Shown: positions 22,353 through 34,444, counted from the stretch's first letter. The stretch: DNA of 64,000 nt from Labilibaculum sp. (GCF_963664555.1 NZ_OY761461.1:3637769-3701768); one strand, 5' to 3'. The notes: generated from the letters alone by a model not told the origin. Translations and numbers: made by a program.

Positions 22353-24752
22353 TCAATATTCCATTTTTAAAACTTTAGTTGCAACCACTGTTCCATCTGA
22401 ATAAAGTTCTTTAACTATAAAAATTCCTCTCCGATTATCTAAATCAGTTATTTTTTGTCCTAATAAAGTAAAATATGCAGTTGACGTAACCACAGCGCCT
22501 GAACTTGGAATATTATAAATCCCATTCGTTTTTTCTACTTGTCCGAATAGAGCAATAGTTTTACTAAAAGCTCCTGCCGAAGAAAGCTCAATATCCCCAC
22601 TATACATATTGTCTGTTAAACCGGAAACTAACCTTACATATATAGTAACCAATGAGACTTCACCCTTATTCGGACCAAGCGATATCATTTGAGAATATCC
22701 CTGTGTCTCTTCTAGTGATATTTCATAATTGGCAGAAGATGTAATGACAATATCATTCGTCAATTTATTACCGGAAACTATAATTTGCTGTATAGTAGAT
22801 GGTCCTGTATCAATTCCATAATAAAAATCATTAAGCTCTGTAATATTATTTGAGTTAATATCCTGAATATTAATAGATGGTGGATCATATTCGCTGGAAT
22901 TAGATAGGAATACAGTATCAATTACAAAAGGATTACTGCCATTAGACCAAAAACCTGCAATATAAATATGTTCCGAATTAAGAGGTGTACCATCATTTTT
23001 ATTTGCATGTTCCAGCATTACAACCACTTCATTTTCATTACCGAACTGATACGAAGCAGGTGATCCCCAATAACTACTACCATCATAAATATTGAATGAT
23101 ATATCGGCAGTATTATTTCCACCTAATCGAGCAATGATATATTTATAACCAGTTAAATCAATTCCTTCATATTGCCAACCTCCAAAACCATATAATCCGG
23201 TTTTCAGCGTATTGGTAACTCCATCAAAAGAGCCATTTTCCCAGATATCAGGATTAAATAAATTATTTGTTAACGGAAAAGTGGTTGAAGTAATATTTAA
23301 TGTCACTTGCTTTTGTACACCTAAAGGTCCTGTGTAAGCTATATCAATAGTTGCTTCTCCATCCTTAAATGAGTAAATTCTTCCATTAGAAACTTCAACG
23401 ACCGAGGGATTGTCAATAGTGTACTCAGCAAGAGAACCTACATTTTCGATATGCCCATCAGCAAAAACAGCCTTTATTTTTAAACCTACAGAGCTACCTG
23501 TTAAAAGTGTTAATTTCTCCCCACTTTCAACAACCAGATCCGATAACGTTAAATAGTCATCTGCAGCACCTTCAAAACTATATTCCTTTGCATATTCTTG
23601 ATACCAATGATAAACCGGCCATGGACAAGCCTCCGGATCATTTAGAAAGACATAATTCTCACCTTCAGCAGGAGCAATTCCTGTAAAATCATCCAACAGG
23701 TCAGGACTTGTAAAAAGGAGCCAACTTACATTGCCGCAACTGTCAACAATCTTCTTCAAATTTGCACCGAAACCATCTCCACCAGCAATACCGGTAATAT
23801 CTTTACCCCAGGATGCGTTGTATTTTTCCGGCGCCCAATCCATCTCTGTTACCATAATAGGTGCCATATCAGCTATTGGCTGAACCTGATTATTCCATCC
23901 ATTTTGGAAAGGTTCATAGCCTTGACCACTGTTAAACCACCCTGGATAAACATGCACTGCATAACCAATATTATCACCTTCAATGGGATTAGCTGCATAC
24001 CCGGAATACAATGACTGATATCCTAAACCCGGTATCCAAAGTATGTTATTTGCACTCTCCCTTACAGCATCAACAATTGCCTGAAAATAGATTTTAAGCT
24101 TATCGAAATGACCTTGCGTACCTGCGCCATATGTTCCATCGTATCCAAGTATATCAACTGGTTCATTAGCTAATTCAAACATAATATTAGGATTGTTTTT
24201 TAATTTGGGATGTTGAGCAACATATCCCCAAACCTGAATAAGATATTGCTGATATGCATCGCCGATAGCTATCTCTTCGGGACAAACTCCCGGAGGACGC
24301 ATTACAACGTACAATCCCTTTGAGATTGCATATTCGGCCATGGGGATAAAAACCTGATCGAGATATGTTTTAAACCGATTAAAGTCAAAGGCAGATATAT
24401 CGTTTTCACCATTAACCTGCACACCCGGAGTATTGGACCAATAAGGATCCATATGCAATCGGATAAAATTCATTTTCCAACCGGCCTGCAATATACCGTC
24501 AATTAAGCCTTGGTTATAAGTCAAACATGCAGCCACATCAAAGTTGGTCCATTTTGAATTCTGTTCGTTAAACCAAGGAGAGTATGTTTGAGCAAAACCG
24601 TGCAAATTTACAATATGACCAGAAACATCTTTTAAATATCTCCCCTCCACATGCAACTGAGGCATTGGCATTCCTTCCCATGCAAATGTGATATTTACAT
24701 GGAAAATAACTGCTAATACCAAACACAATTTTAAAATTACTGTCTTCATCAT
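22353..24752 (-). CDS. GH5 endo-glycanase with accessory sandwich domains
   Basis: This is probably the backbone-cutting enzyme of the locus. A signal peptide (1-24) precedes a GH5 barrel (about 30-400) with acid/base E197 in MFELANEPV and nucleophile E303 in VTEMDW. It continues with a bacterial Ig-like domain (about 415-490), a carbohydrate-binding-like sandwich (about 495-625) and a sandwich repeat (about 640-750) common in secreted Bacteroidota proteins. The C-terminal stretch FTLLGQKITDLDNRRGIFIV resembles a T9SS sorting signal, so export may be by type IX secretion. The subfamily cannot be assigned by eye; xylanase or glucanase activity is inferred from context. It is followed closely by the GH31 gene. 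Confidence 0.85.
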   Translation of the reverse strand: MMKTVILKLCLVLAVIFHVNITFAWEGMPMPQLHVEGRYLKDVSGHIVNLHGFAQTYSPWFNEQNSKWTNFDVAACLTYNQGLIDGILQAGWKMNFIRLHMDPYWSNTPGVQVNGENDISAFDFNRFKTYLDQVFIPMAEYAISKGLYVVMRPPGVCPEEIAIGDAYQQYLIQVWGYVAQHPKLKNNPNIMFELANEPVDILGYDGTYGAGTQGHFDKLKIYFQAIVDAVRESANNILWIPGLGYQSLYSGYAANPIEGDNIGYAVHVYPGWFNSGQGYEPFQNGWNNQVQPIADMAPIMVTEMDWAPEKYNASWGKDITGIAGGDGFGANLKKIVDSCGNVSWLLFTSPDLLDDFTGIAPAEGENYVFLNDPEACPWPVYHWYQEYAKEYSFEGAADDYLTLSDLVVESGEKLTLLTGSSVGLKIKAVFADGHIENVGSLAEYTIDNPSVVEVSNGRIYSFKDGEATIDIAYTGPLGVQKQVTLNITSTTFPLTNNLFNPDIWENGSFDGVTNTLKTGLYGFGGWQYEGIDLTGYKYIIARLGGNNTADISFNIYDGSSYWGSPASYQFGNENEVVVMLEHANKNDGTPLNSEHIYIAGFWSNGSNPFVIDTVFLSNSSEYDPPSINIQDINSNNITELNDFYYGIDTGPSTIQQIIVSGNKLTNDIVITSSANYEISLEETQGYSQMISLGPNKGEVSLVTIYVRLVSGLTDNMYSGDIELSSAGAFSKTIALFGQVEKTNGIYNIPSSGAVVTSTAYFTLLGQKITDLDNRRGIFIVKELYSDGTVVATKVLKMEY

Positions 24753-25216
24753 GACTATTTTTTTGTGTGACTTTTAATAATATTGCTTATTAATTACAAT
24801 TGTACAAACGTTATCAGGCAATCTATCTTCCACCTTTTCCCTTTGGATTTGCGATCTTATTTTCAGTCCACAAAAAGAGAATAGTGTTGCGAACCAAATT
24901 TTTGATCGCAACACAGCCTCATTTAGTTAAAAAAATTTATTGCAGGCAACAAACCTTTTTTCCTGTTAAATATTTAATTGTTAAAACTTCATTATACCGA
25001 TCAGTGTTACTCATACAAATTGTAGAAAAATGTCTATTAACAGATAAACTACAGAACTAATCGACCAAACCTTATGAATCCATTCTACAAATTTCCGATC
25101 TCAACCTACACATCATTGAAATAATATTTTACTTAAGTTATTACCAACCTCATGAAAAAATAACCTTGGTAAATAAAAATTTTAAACACTTAAAAAATCC
25201 AATAATACTATTATCC
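24753..25216. other. Intergenic region with a terminator
   Basis: A 464-bp spacer between the esterase operon and the GH5-GH31 unit. It contains the hairpin at 24884-24914 and presumably the GH5 promoter. No gene was recognised in it. Confidence 0.45.
24875..24914 (-). terminator. Terminator after the esterase operon
   Basis: A perfect 9-bp stem GTGTTGCGA/TCGCAACAC (24884-24892 with 24906-24914) is followed on the minus strand by TATTCTCTTTTTG. It lies about 300 bp past the carboxylesterase stop and should separate that operon from the GH5 gene. Confidence 0.5.
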
Positions 25217-26776
25217 TTATTTTGCCCAATCCTTCCCATCAGGTGTCCTGCGCCACTCAAAATATCCATCAAGTACTTTCAATGCTGATTCACTTGGCAC
25301 AGCACCTACATGAGGTTTCTGTTGTAAATACATTACCTCTGGAGTTTCATCGCTAAATGCATTCCATTCAGGAACTCCTTCGCCATTAGGATTACCATAT
25401 TTTGCAAAATTTGTCCAATAAATACCCATTGCTTCTGATATTTCCAGATCTGATTTTGAAGCATTTTTGGGATCTAAATGCTGAAATACATAAGCTACAT
25501 CTTGCCCATGAGGAGAACCATGTCCATACATAGGCGAATCTTCTGGAAAGTCTGGATGCTGATCGAAATAGTAATAGTAAACTTTTGATTGGCCTGTTCG
25601 AGATTGAAGCCTTGCCCAACTCCAGGTTTGCCAACCAAAAGCAGCATCACGCATAAGATCCCTAGCTGTTTTTGGCACCGTATTATCACCAACTGGATAA
25701 GCATTAATTAAAGCATCTGCAAATTCGCCATAGCGTCCTTTTACTCCACTAATATATTGCTCAGGTGTTTTTTCCCAGGAAAAACTAGCTCCTTCATCTG
25801 AGTTATAACCGATTAATACAGGTACATCATTGTAATTCCCTTCCTCATAAAGTTTATGTTGGTCGTCAGGAATCACAAATCCATCAACAATTGGCCAGCC
25901 ACCGGGCATAGTCCACCCCTGAGGGATAAACTTTTCAGCAGGCATTTTACGTAACTCGACAATAGATGAAGCTCCATGATTTTTTACATATTCAATACCA
26001 TCAGCTTCAGCCTGTTTAAGGGTTTTCATATTTTCACCAGGATAAGTAGTTGGGCGTGTTGGCCCAAATGATCCACCACTCTGCGAGATAGCACCAGAAA
26101 AAAGTCCTTTTGCCAATGGTGAAGCACACAGCATACTAACCGAGATGGCTCCTGCCGACTCGCCAAAAATGGTCACCTTATCTGGGTCTCCGCCAAATTT
26201 GGCAATATTTTTTTGTATCCATTGTAATCCTGCTATCTGATCTAACAGCCCATAATTACCCGACACTTTATCTGGACTTTCGGCACTAAGTTCAGGGTGA
26301 GCTAAAAAACCTAGTTGTCCAACACGGTAAGCCACACTAACCAAAACAACCCCTTTATTCGCCATAGCTTGTCCATCAAACACAGGTTCTGAGGTACACC
26401 CAAAACTAAAGCCCCCTCCATATATCCATACCAATACTGGTATTTTTTCATTCGCAGATTTCGCTGGAGTCCATACATTCAGGTACAAGCAATCTTCACT
26501 TTTTCCTGAAGGCGGATTAGCCCCTTGCATTGGCCCTGGGGCATATTCTGTAGCCTGCCTTACCCCTTCCCACTTTTCTGCTTGTTGAGGAGCCTTCCAA
26601 CGCAATTCTCCAACCGGAGGCTTTGCAAAAGGAATTCCTTTAAAAACAGTTAATTCACCTTCAATTTTTCCTTGTAACACACCATTTTCACCCTTTACCT
26701 GTCCCGGTTCTAAGTTTGAACAAGAATATATACTTATCCCTATTAATACTGTAAATAAAAATGTTATTTTTTTCAT
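25217..26776 (-). CDS. Type-B carboxylesterase (CE10-like), lipoprotein
   Basis: This alpha/beta-hydrolase ester-cleaving enzyme has a signal with lipobox-like IYSC, then the family's ENGVLQGKIEG and VFKGIPFAKPP start blocks and the SEDCLYLNVWTP motif. The oxyanion segment is WIYGGGFSFG, the nucleophile is S207 in FGESAGAIS, the acid E lies in NSDEGASFSW and the histidine in GSPHGQDVAYVF. At 519 aa it is complete. In this locus it would most plausibly remove acetyl or hydroxycinnamoyl groups from the polysaccharide or its fragments, but type-B esterases are broad, so the substrate is inferred. It starts 9 bp after the GH3 stop and is the last gene of the CE1-GH97-GH3-esterase operon. Confidence 0.88.
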   Translation of the reverse strand: MKKITFLFTVLIGISIYSCSNLEPGQVKGENGVLQGKIEGELTVFKGIPFAKPPVGELRWKAPQQAEKWEGVRQATEYAPGPMQGANPPSGKSEDCLYLNVWTPAKSANEKIPVLVWIYGGGFSFGCTSEPVFDGQAMANKGVVLVSVAYRVGQLGFLAHPELSAESPDKVSGNYGLLDQIAGLQWIQKNIAKFGGDPDKVTIFGESAGAISVSMLCASPLAKGLFSGAISQSGGSFGPTRPTTYPGENMKTLKQAEADGIEYVKNHGASSIVELRKMPAEKFIPQGWTMPGGWPIVDGFVIPDDQHKLYEEGNYNDVPVLIGYNSDEGASFSWEKTPEQYISGVKGRYGEFADALINAYPVGDNTVPKTARDLMRDAAFGWQTWSWARLQSRTGQSKVYYYYFDQHPDFPEDSPMYGHGSPHGQDVAYVFQHLDPKNASKSDLEISEAMGIYWTNFAKYGNPNGEGVPEWNAFSDETPEVMYLQQKPHVGAVPSESALKVLDGYFEWRRTPDGKDWAK

Positions 26777-26785
26777 TATTCTGTT

Positions 26786-29404
26786 TTATTGAATCGTTAC
26801 TTTTACCATTTTTAATTTTTTTACATCAGAGCTATTGCCATAGAAAACTTCGTACTCGCCAGGTGTAACAGCCATTTTACGTTGCTCCCAATCATAAAAC
26901 TCAAATGAATCAGAAGCTAAATCTATCACTGCCTTTGCAGAACTTCCTGCTTTCACCACTACTCTTTTGAAACCTTTTAATGTTTTTAAAGGGCCATCAA
27001 TGTCATTCACTTTCCGAACATATACCTGAACAATTTCAGTTCCATCCATACTACCTGAATTCTTAACAGTCAAGGTTATCTGAGTGCTTTCGCAAGTATT
27101 AATACTTGATTTACTTAAACTTGCTGCACCAATTTCAAAATTTGTATAACTTAAACCAAATCCAAACGGAAAAAGAACATCTGTTGTATATCGATAGGTA
27201 CGACCTTTCATGGAATAATCTTCAAAATCGCCTAATTTTTCAGAGTTTTTGTAAAATGAAATCGGCAATTTACCGGAAGGATTATAATCGCCAAACAGAA
27301 CATCAGCAATAGCTTGTCCTCCCGATTCGCCGGCATACCAAGCCTGAAGAATAGCATCACACGTCTCGGTTTCGGGAGTTAAAGCAATAGCCGAACCGGA
27401 ACAGTTAACGAAAATCACTTTTTTACCGGCCTCTTTCAATGCCTTTAAACAGTTACGCTGAACAGATGGTAATTCAATATTGGTACGGTCGCCACCTTTA
27501 AAACCCGGATAAGAAACCGGCATTTCTTCGCCTTCCAGTTCGCCGGAAAGTCCTCCTGCAAATACTACCACATCTATGCCTTTTAGCTTTTTAATTAAGG
27601 AGGTATAATCTACATCAACTTCTTTTCCGAAATTCAGTTCAATATTGGCCTGCCAATCGTTCATTTGAGCATATCGTATTTCAATTTTATACTTTTTACC
27701 TGCTTCTACTTTAATAGACATCTTTGAGGAGAGCAAGCGCCAGTTATTGTATTTTCGAATAGTATCGCCATTTACCAACAATTCAAAAGCTCCTGAGGCA
27801 CCTCCTTTAAAAACAAGATCTTCGGTTTTTTTTGCCACAAATTCGGTTTCATATAAAGCTGAAAAACCTTCAAGTTTTACACCTGATGCAAATTCGTGTT
27901 GCCCGGCAGTTGTTAATTTAATTGGATTGGTAATTTGCGTAGTTGCAACAACAGCACCTTCTCTTTCACTATTATTCCAATAGGTAGCTTTAAAACCGGG
28001 TTTGCCTTCAAAAGCACATTGCCCTATATAACTTTGGGTAACTTTATCCTCAACTAAATCACAACCTTTATCGTAAAAAAAGGTATTATCAGCCAATTTG
28101 GTTTTTATACCGTTAAGAATAGAAATAGTTCGTACCGGTGTACCATTATAATTTCCCCATAACATGGGTTCATTGCCGGCGTTGGGTCCTATAACGGCAA
28201 TCTTATTCTCTTTTTTGGATAATGGAAGAATATGGTTGTTATTTTGAAGCAAAGTCAGTGACTGGCGAGCCATATCAAGTGCCAACTGTCTGTGTTTTTC
28301 ATTATTCAAAATTGAAGGAGGAATTTGTGCCCAAGGTACCATTGAATCATCATCAAAATCGCCAAGATCAAAACGCCCAATTAATACACGCATTAAGCTT
28401 TTATCTATATCTTCCTCTTTTATCAACCCCTTTTCAACAGCTTTTGGTAATGTCTTATAAGGATAATTATTCCATACACATTCTACATCAGTTCCAGAAA
28501 GAACGGCTTTTGAGGCGGCATGAACTGCATCGGAAGATACTTTATGTGAGGTGAAAAAATCAGTAACTGCCCCACAATCAGAAACTACTAAATACTTATA
28601 CCCCCACTCTTCGCGAAGAATACGTTGCAAAAGCCTTGTGCTGCCACAACAAGGCTCATCGTCTAAACGCTGATAAGCGCACATCACCTGGCGTACATCA
28701 CCTTCTTGTACCAAAGCCTTAAATGCCGGAAGGTAGGTTTCATATAATTCCCGGGGATCCACGTCGTTAAGATTCAATTCATGACGACTCCATTCCGGGC
28801 CGGAATGTACTGCATAATGCTTTGCACAAGCTAACAACTTACGATATTTAGCATCGGCAGGCCCTTGCAAGCCCTTTACTACCGCAACGCCCATCCTAGA
28901 TGTTAAGTACGGATCCTCTCCATAGGTCTCTTGTCCGCGCCCCCAGCGAGGGTCTCTAAAAATATTTACATTCGGTGTCCAAACTGAAAGACTTAGGAAA
29001 CGTTTGTTTTCATTACCCATATTAATCCACTCATGGTATTTGGCACGTGCTTCATCTGACACAGCGTCATAAATATCATATAACAATTCATCATTAAATG
29101 ATGCTGCCATACCAATAGGTTCGGGAAATACGGTTACATTACCATTATTAGCATATCCATGTAAAGCTTCGCTCCACCAGTTAAATTTCTTAATATCCAG
29201 CCGTGGTACAGCGTCTGACTGATCGCACATTAATGTTGCCTTTTCTTCAAGGGTAAGCCTTAAAATTAAATCTTTAGCGCGCTCTTCTGAGCTTAGTTTC
29301 GGATTTTGAAAGGGATATTGTTGCGCCCGGATATTAACTGTAAGCAAAAACAAGGCTGAAAGGCATAGCCATTTTCGTAAATGTGCGATTGGTTTCTTTT
29401 TCAT
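26786..29404 (-). CDS. GH3 beta-xylosidase/glucosidase with PA14 insert
   Basis: This retaining exo-beta-glycosidase would release terminal xylose or glucose. The start MKKKPIAHLRKWLCLS gives a normal signal peptide ending near NIRAQ; a Met 15 codons upstream would overlap the GH97 stop by one base. The (beta/alpha)8 domain (about 30-360) carries the nucleophile D276 in VVSDCGAVTDF and KHYAVHSGPEWSR. A PA14 domain (about 445-590, from GFKATYWNN) is inserted in the alpha/beta sandwich, which shows VVFAGGLSGELEGEEM. A fibronectin-III-like end follows (about 770-872). Insertion of PA14 is common in Bacteroidota GH3 enzymes and can narrow the substrate pocket. Confidence 0.92.
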   Translation of the reverse strand: MKKKPIAHLRKWLCLSALFLLTVNIRAQQYPFQNPKLSSEERAKDLILRLTLEEKATLMCDQSDAVPRLDIKKFNWWSEALHGYANNGNVTVFPEPIGMAASFNDELLYDIYDAVSDEARAKYHEWINMGNENKRFLSLSVWTPNVNIFRDPRWGRGQETYGEDPYLTSRMGVAVVKGLQGPADAKYRKLLACAKHYAVHSGPEWSRHELNLNDVDPRELYETYLPAFKALVQEGDVRQVMCAYQRLDDEPCCGSTRLLQRILREEWGYKYLVVSDCGAVTDFFTSHKVSSDAVHAASKAVLSGTDVECVWNNYPYKTLPKAVEKGLIKEEDIDKSLMRVLIGRFDLGDFDDDSMVPWAQIPPSILNNEKHRQLALDMARQSLTLLQNNNHILPLSKKENKIAVIGPNAGNEPMLWGNYNGTPVRTISILNGIKTKLADNTFFYDKGCDLVEDKVTQSYIGQCAFEGKPGFKATYWNNSEREGAVVATTQITNPIKLTTAGQHEFASGVKLEGFSALYETEFVAKKTEDLVFKGGASGAFELLVNGDTIRKYNNWRLLSSKMSIKVEAGKKYKIEIRYAQMNDWQANIELNFGKEVDVDYTSLIKKLKGIDVVVFAGGLSGELEGEEMPVSYPGFKGGDRTNIELPSVQRNCLKALKEAGKKVIFVNCSGSAIALTPETETCDAILQAWYAGESGGQAIADVLFGDYNPSGKLPISFYKNSEKLGDFEDYSMKGRTYRYTTDVLFPFGFGLSYTNFEIGAASLSKSSINTCESTQITLTVKNSGSMDGTEIVQVYVRKVNDIDGPLKTLKGFKRVVVKAGSSAKAVIDLASDSFEFYDWEQRKMAVTPGEYEVFYGNSSDVKKLKMVKVTIQ

Positions 29405-29448
29405 TGTATACTCAATTTTTACATGTTTTTTAAGAACATCATGTTTCA

Positions 29449-31371
29449 TTATTTTACTTGATTTAGTACAGCAGCAAAACCTCCACGGCGCAATAGTTTC
29501 ACATCAGCAGTACTTGTTTTGTCCACCACCATATATTTTACTGCAAAATCTTTATCATGCCGGCCATCACTGATTAATGTCAACTTATACTTTATATTTT
29601 CAGGTAAAAAACTAAAATCGAGCTTTTGAACCCTCTCTTTTTGCATCCCTGAAATACCACCTATATACCAGCTGTTTCCTTTTTGGCGGGCCATTACCAC
29701 GTATTGGCCGGGATAACCATCCAACAATTTTGTATTATCCCAAATATTTGGTATTGTTCTTAAGAAGCTTTTGGCAGCATCTGGCAGTTCATAATATCCT
29801 TCGGGGCGGTCGGCCATATGCTGGATACCAGATTCAAATAAAACACTCAATGCCAGTTCATGTCCATAGGAAGTTATATGTGGATACTGAGAATTGGTAA
29901 ATGTAACCGGTGTATAGTCCATACTTCCAACAACATTTCGGGTAAAAGGCAATATGGAATTATGTTTTGGTGCAGTAGTCGTAAATTCCGGCCCATTATT
30001 ATACCATTCAGCCCCGCGCACACCTTCGTATGTCATCAAATTAGGATAAGTACGTGCCCAACCTCGTGGCACTAAACAGCCATGAAAATAGACCATTATC
30101 TCAAATTGAGCTGCATCCTCCAAAATATCCAGATAATAGTTTATCATATTTTGTTTTTCGCTCTCGAAAAAATCAACTTTCACCCCAACTACGCCCAACT
30201 TCTTTAACTTGGCAAACTCTTCCATACGGTTTTCATGAGTCAACATCCTGTCTTTTGGTGTAGCGCCAACCCATGTGTGTTCGCCACCCGAGTTGTACCA
30301 CATCAATGGCTTAACACCTATAGAATGAATGTATTTTAAAGCATCTTCCAATTGCCCGCCGTTACCCATAGCATCCCATTCCCAATCGAGTAAAGTGTAT
30401 GGCCAATTAAAAGCAACAGCCAAATCGGCAAATTTGCAAACTGTTTTAAAGTCTTTTGTGCCATGATTATCGGACCAATAATTCCACGAAGCAACACCCG
30501 GCTTAATCCACTCCGTATCTTTAATGACAGATGGTGTTGACACATCATTTACCAAAGTAGATTCAACTATATCGGAAAGGCTACCCATAATAATGACCCT
30601 CCAAGGAGATTGCCAAGGCAGTGTTACTGTTGGCTGTGTTTCACCGGTACCTCTACCATTCCACTGATCGGGAAAGGTTATTTTATAGCTATTTTTATCA
30701 CCATAGTTCGTGAGTTTTGAGCCACAATAATTTCGGTTTAAATCAGCTTCATGAATTAAAAACCAACACTTTTTATCGGCTGTATTAAAAAGTGCCGGAT
30801 AACACCAATCCTTTTGAATATTACCATCTACCATTTCAGAGTAGAGCCCCTCATTTGCAGGATTATATTTTTCGAGCCATCTTTTTGTACTATCAGGAAT
30901 AAAATAAGCTGTTAACTCATCTTTTACCAAGTATGTCCCATTTTTTTCAGGAAATTCGTACCGAAAAGCAATCCCATCATTATAAGCCCTGATAATTAGA
31001 TTTAATTTTGCCTTCCCGGGATTTTGAAATGAAACAGTTATTTCGTTAACAGAATTTGTGCATTTAGAACGCTTGCCATGTAGAGTTGAATAGTTCTCGG
31101 TTATTAATCGGGCTTTTCCTGTTTTAAGAAATTGTAAATCCTTACTAAAATTCTGGTCACTACGCACCAATCCAAGATTTATTTTAGGAATAATCTGTGT
31201 TGATCCATTACTATCATAATTTACTTGTAAGAACCATGTATCTGACACAAACTCATTTGGAGCATTCACCACAACATTTATTTGTTTGTTTGGTGAGGTT
31301 ACGGATGCAACTTGAGATAATATTGCAGTACTCCACACACATAATAATATTGAAATAAAAAAGAATTTCAT
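29449..31371 (-). CDS. GH97 alpha-glycosidase (second)
   Basis: This is another retaining GH97 enzyme, starting MKFFFISILLCVWSTAILSQ (signal peptide). A Met 10 codons upstream is less likely because it precedes the hydrophobic start. The N-terminal super-sandwich (about 25-260) is followed by a barrel with VVGVKVDFFESE (D400 as nucleophile), FHGCLVPRGWARTYPN and YEGVRGAEWY. At 640 aa it is complete. It differs strongly from the GH97 at 16315-18249 (WNYWSDNHGTKDF in place of [13 protein letters not shown]), so the two should act on different linkages. It lies between the two-domain CE1 esterase and GH3 in a compact operon. Confidence 0.9.
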   Translation of the reverse strand: MKFFFISILLCVWSTAILSQVASVTSPNKQINVVVNAPNEFVSDTWFLQVNYDSNGSTQIIPKINLGLVRSDQNFSKDLQFLKTGKARLITENYSTLHGKRSKCTNSVNEITVSFQNPGKAKLNLIIRAYNDGIAFRYEFPEKNGTYLVKDELTAYFIPDSTKRWLEKYNPANEGLYSEMVDGNIQKDWCYPALFNTADKKCWFLIHEADLNRNYCGSKLTNYGDKNSYKITFPDQWNGRGTGETQPTVTLPWQSPWRVIIMGSLSDIVESTLVNDVSTPSVIKDTEWIKPGVASWNYWSDNHGTKDFKTVCKFADLAVAFNWPYTLLDWEWDAMGNGGQLEDALKYIHSIGVKPLMWYNSGGEHTWVGATPKDRMLTHENRMEEFAKLKKLGVVGVKVDFFESEKQNMINYYLDILEDAAQFEIMVYFHGCLVPRGWARTYPNLMTYEGVRGAEWYNNGPEFTTTAPKHNSILPFTRNVVGSMDYTPVTFTNSQYPHITSYGHELALSVLFESGIQHMADRPEGYYELPDAAKSFLRTIPNIWDNTKLLDGYPGQYVVMARQKGNSWYIGGISGMQKERVQKLDFSFLPENIKYKLTLISDGRHDKDFAVKYMVVDKTSTADVKLLRRGGFAAVLNQVK

Positions 31372-31423
31372 TTTTATACCTATTAATTTTACCTGACTCA
31401 TTCAACTAAGAAACGCACTATTA

Positions 31424-33355
<1,932 letters not shown>

Positions 33356-33450
33356 TTAAAGCTTTAAATGTCTTCGTATGTTATTTTTGAGGTATAGTTA
33401 TTTGATATTTTCCACTTAAATACAGCAAACTAAACAGATACAATAATCCA

Positions 33451-33750
33451 TCATAATAAGGATCGCGAAGTAACCTTCGCTATATGACTTAAGTTTGGCA
33501 TTCCGCAACTCTGTTTCCGATAACCTTCGGTTTCAAGAACAAACTCAGGTTCAGTACCATCAAGATTAAATTGGTCTTTAAATTCAGATATACCCTGAGA
33601 TCGAAATAACTCCTGAAACTTATCAGCATAAAACTCTTGCCACTCCTTATCCTTGCCATACCAAATGCAATCCGTTACTGTATTCATTGGCACACACCAC
33701 AAATCATAACGAAATCCGACAGGCATCCTCAGTGTTCTTCAAAGAAACTA
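33451..33750 (-). pseudogene. GH8 fragment (oligoxylanase-type), pseudogene
   Basis: A minus-strand frame begins GFRYDLWCVPMNTV and continues KDKEWQEFYADKFQELF, SQGISEFKDQFNLDG and ETEGYRK. This pattern (RYDxWRxPMN, then FF/SQG, then QFxLDG) is that of the central-to-late part of GH8 enzymes such as reducing-end xylose-releasing exo-oligoxylanase. Only about 90 residues of some 400 remain, there is no catalytic N-terminal half, and after GYRK the sequence loses family character. The reading just upstream (EDA, out of frame) suggests a frameshift. It lies 105 bp before the CE1 gene and shows the locus once had a xylan-oligomer enzyme. Confidence 0.55.
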
Positions 33751-33826
33751 CTATGAATAACACCTCTACCAATTCGATTAACTTTCTCTTCATAATATTA
33801 ATTCAAGCATTGAATAAACCTAAATC

Positions 33827-34393
33827 TTAAGGAAACACGATTTTGTATTTACAACTTGTATCCCCTTTGCGAACAGAAGCAATAACTTCTGCCTCCGCCT
33901 GCACGCCTGAAACCAATGAAAACATCTTCTCTGCAAATCCTTCAGAGCAATAACACATTGCAGACGAATCTTTGTCTTTATCGTGAACAGCAATTGTACA
34001 AACGCAGTAATTTTTGTTTTCATCGGCAATGAGTATTCCTTTCTCCTTGTCGTAATCGACTTTCCAACCCCATTTTTCGCGAAGGAAAACAGTGAACTTA
34101 TCAAGATCCCCTTTATACTCTGCCAAAAGAGTATCCATTTTCAGATTTTCATAATGTACCCCTGCAGTTTTTTTAATTAACTTCTGGGCAGACTCTTTGT
34201 CTAATCCAACTTTTACATTCAATAGAATACTTGCTATCCATTCCTGTAAAAGCGAAAAATTTTGACTTTGAGCTTGCATTGTGTTTTCATCTGAGCCATC
34301 GACTTCTTTTGAAAACGCAAGTGAACCGAACCCACACAAACACGCTCCTGAAAAACAAACTTTTTTTAAAAAGTCTTTTCTATTTACTGCCAT
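33827..34393 (-). CDS. Uncharacterised cysteine-containing exported protein
   Basis: I cannot name the family. The 188-aa protein starts MAVNRKDFLKKVCFSGACLC, a twin-arginine-like leader with RK instead of RR and a hydrophobic stretch, so it may go through Tat or be anchored by a cysteine. The mature part is mostly helical (about 45-100: WIASILLNVKVGLDKESAQ), then has beta strands with cysteines in NYCVCTIAV, MCYCSEGF and GDTSCKYKI. The late pattern (CYCSEGF, then EVIASVRKGD and CKYKI) resembles small-ligand V4R/ATC-hydrolase-type folds, a weak similarity. It sits alone between GH127 and the GH8 relic in the xylan locus, in the same orientation. Confidence 0.6.
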   Translation of the reverse strand: MAVNRKDFLKKVCFSGACLCGFGSLAFSKEVDGSDENTMQAQSQNFSLLQEWIASILLNVKVGLDKESAQKLIKKTAGVHYENLKMDTLLAEYKGDLDKFTVFLREKWGWKVDYDKEKGILIADENKNYCVCTIAVHDKDKDSSAMCYCSEGFAEKMFSLVSGVQAEAEVIASVRKGDTSCKYKIVFP

Positions 34394-34444
34394 CTCATTA
34401 AGATTAAAAAGTCGACAATTTTCAATTAACTATAAACTTGTTGG

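Noticed and set aside
24800..25060. Plus-strand 86-aa frame before the esterase operon
   Set aside because: It contains the terminator hairpin and has no protein character, so it is best seen as chance in intergenic DNA.
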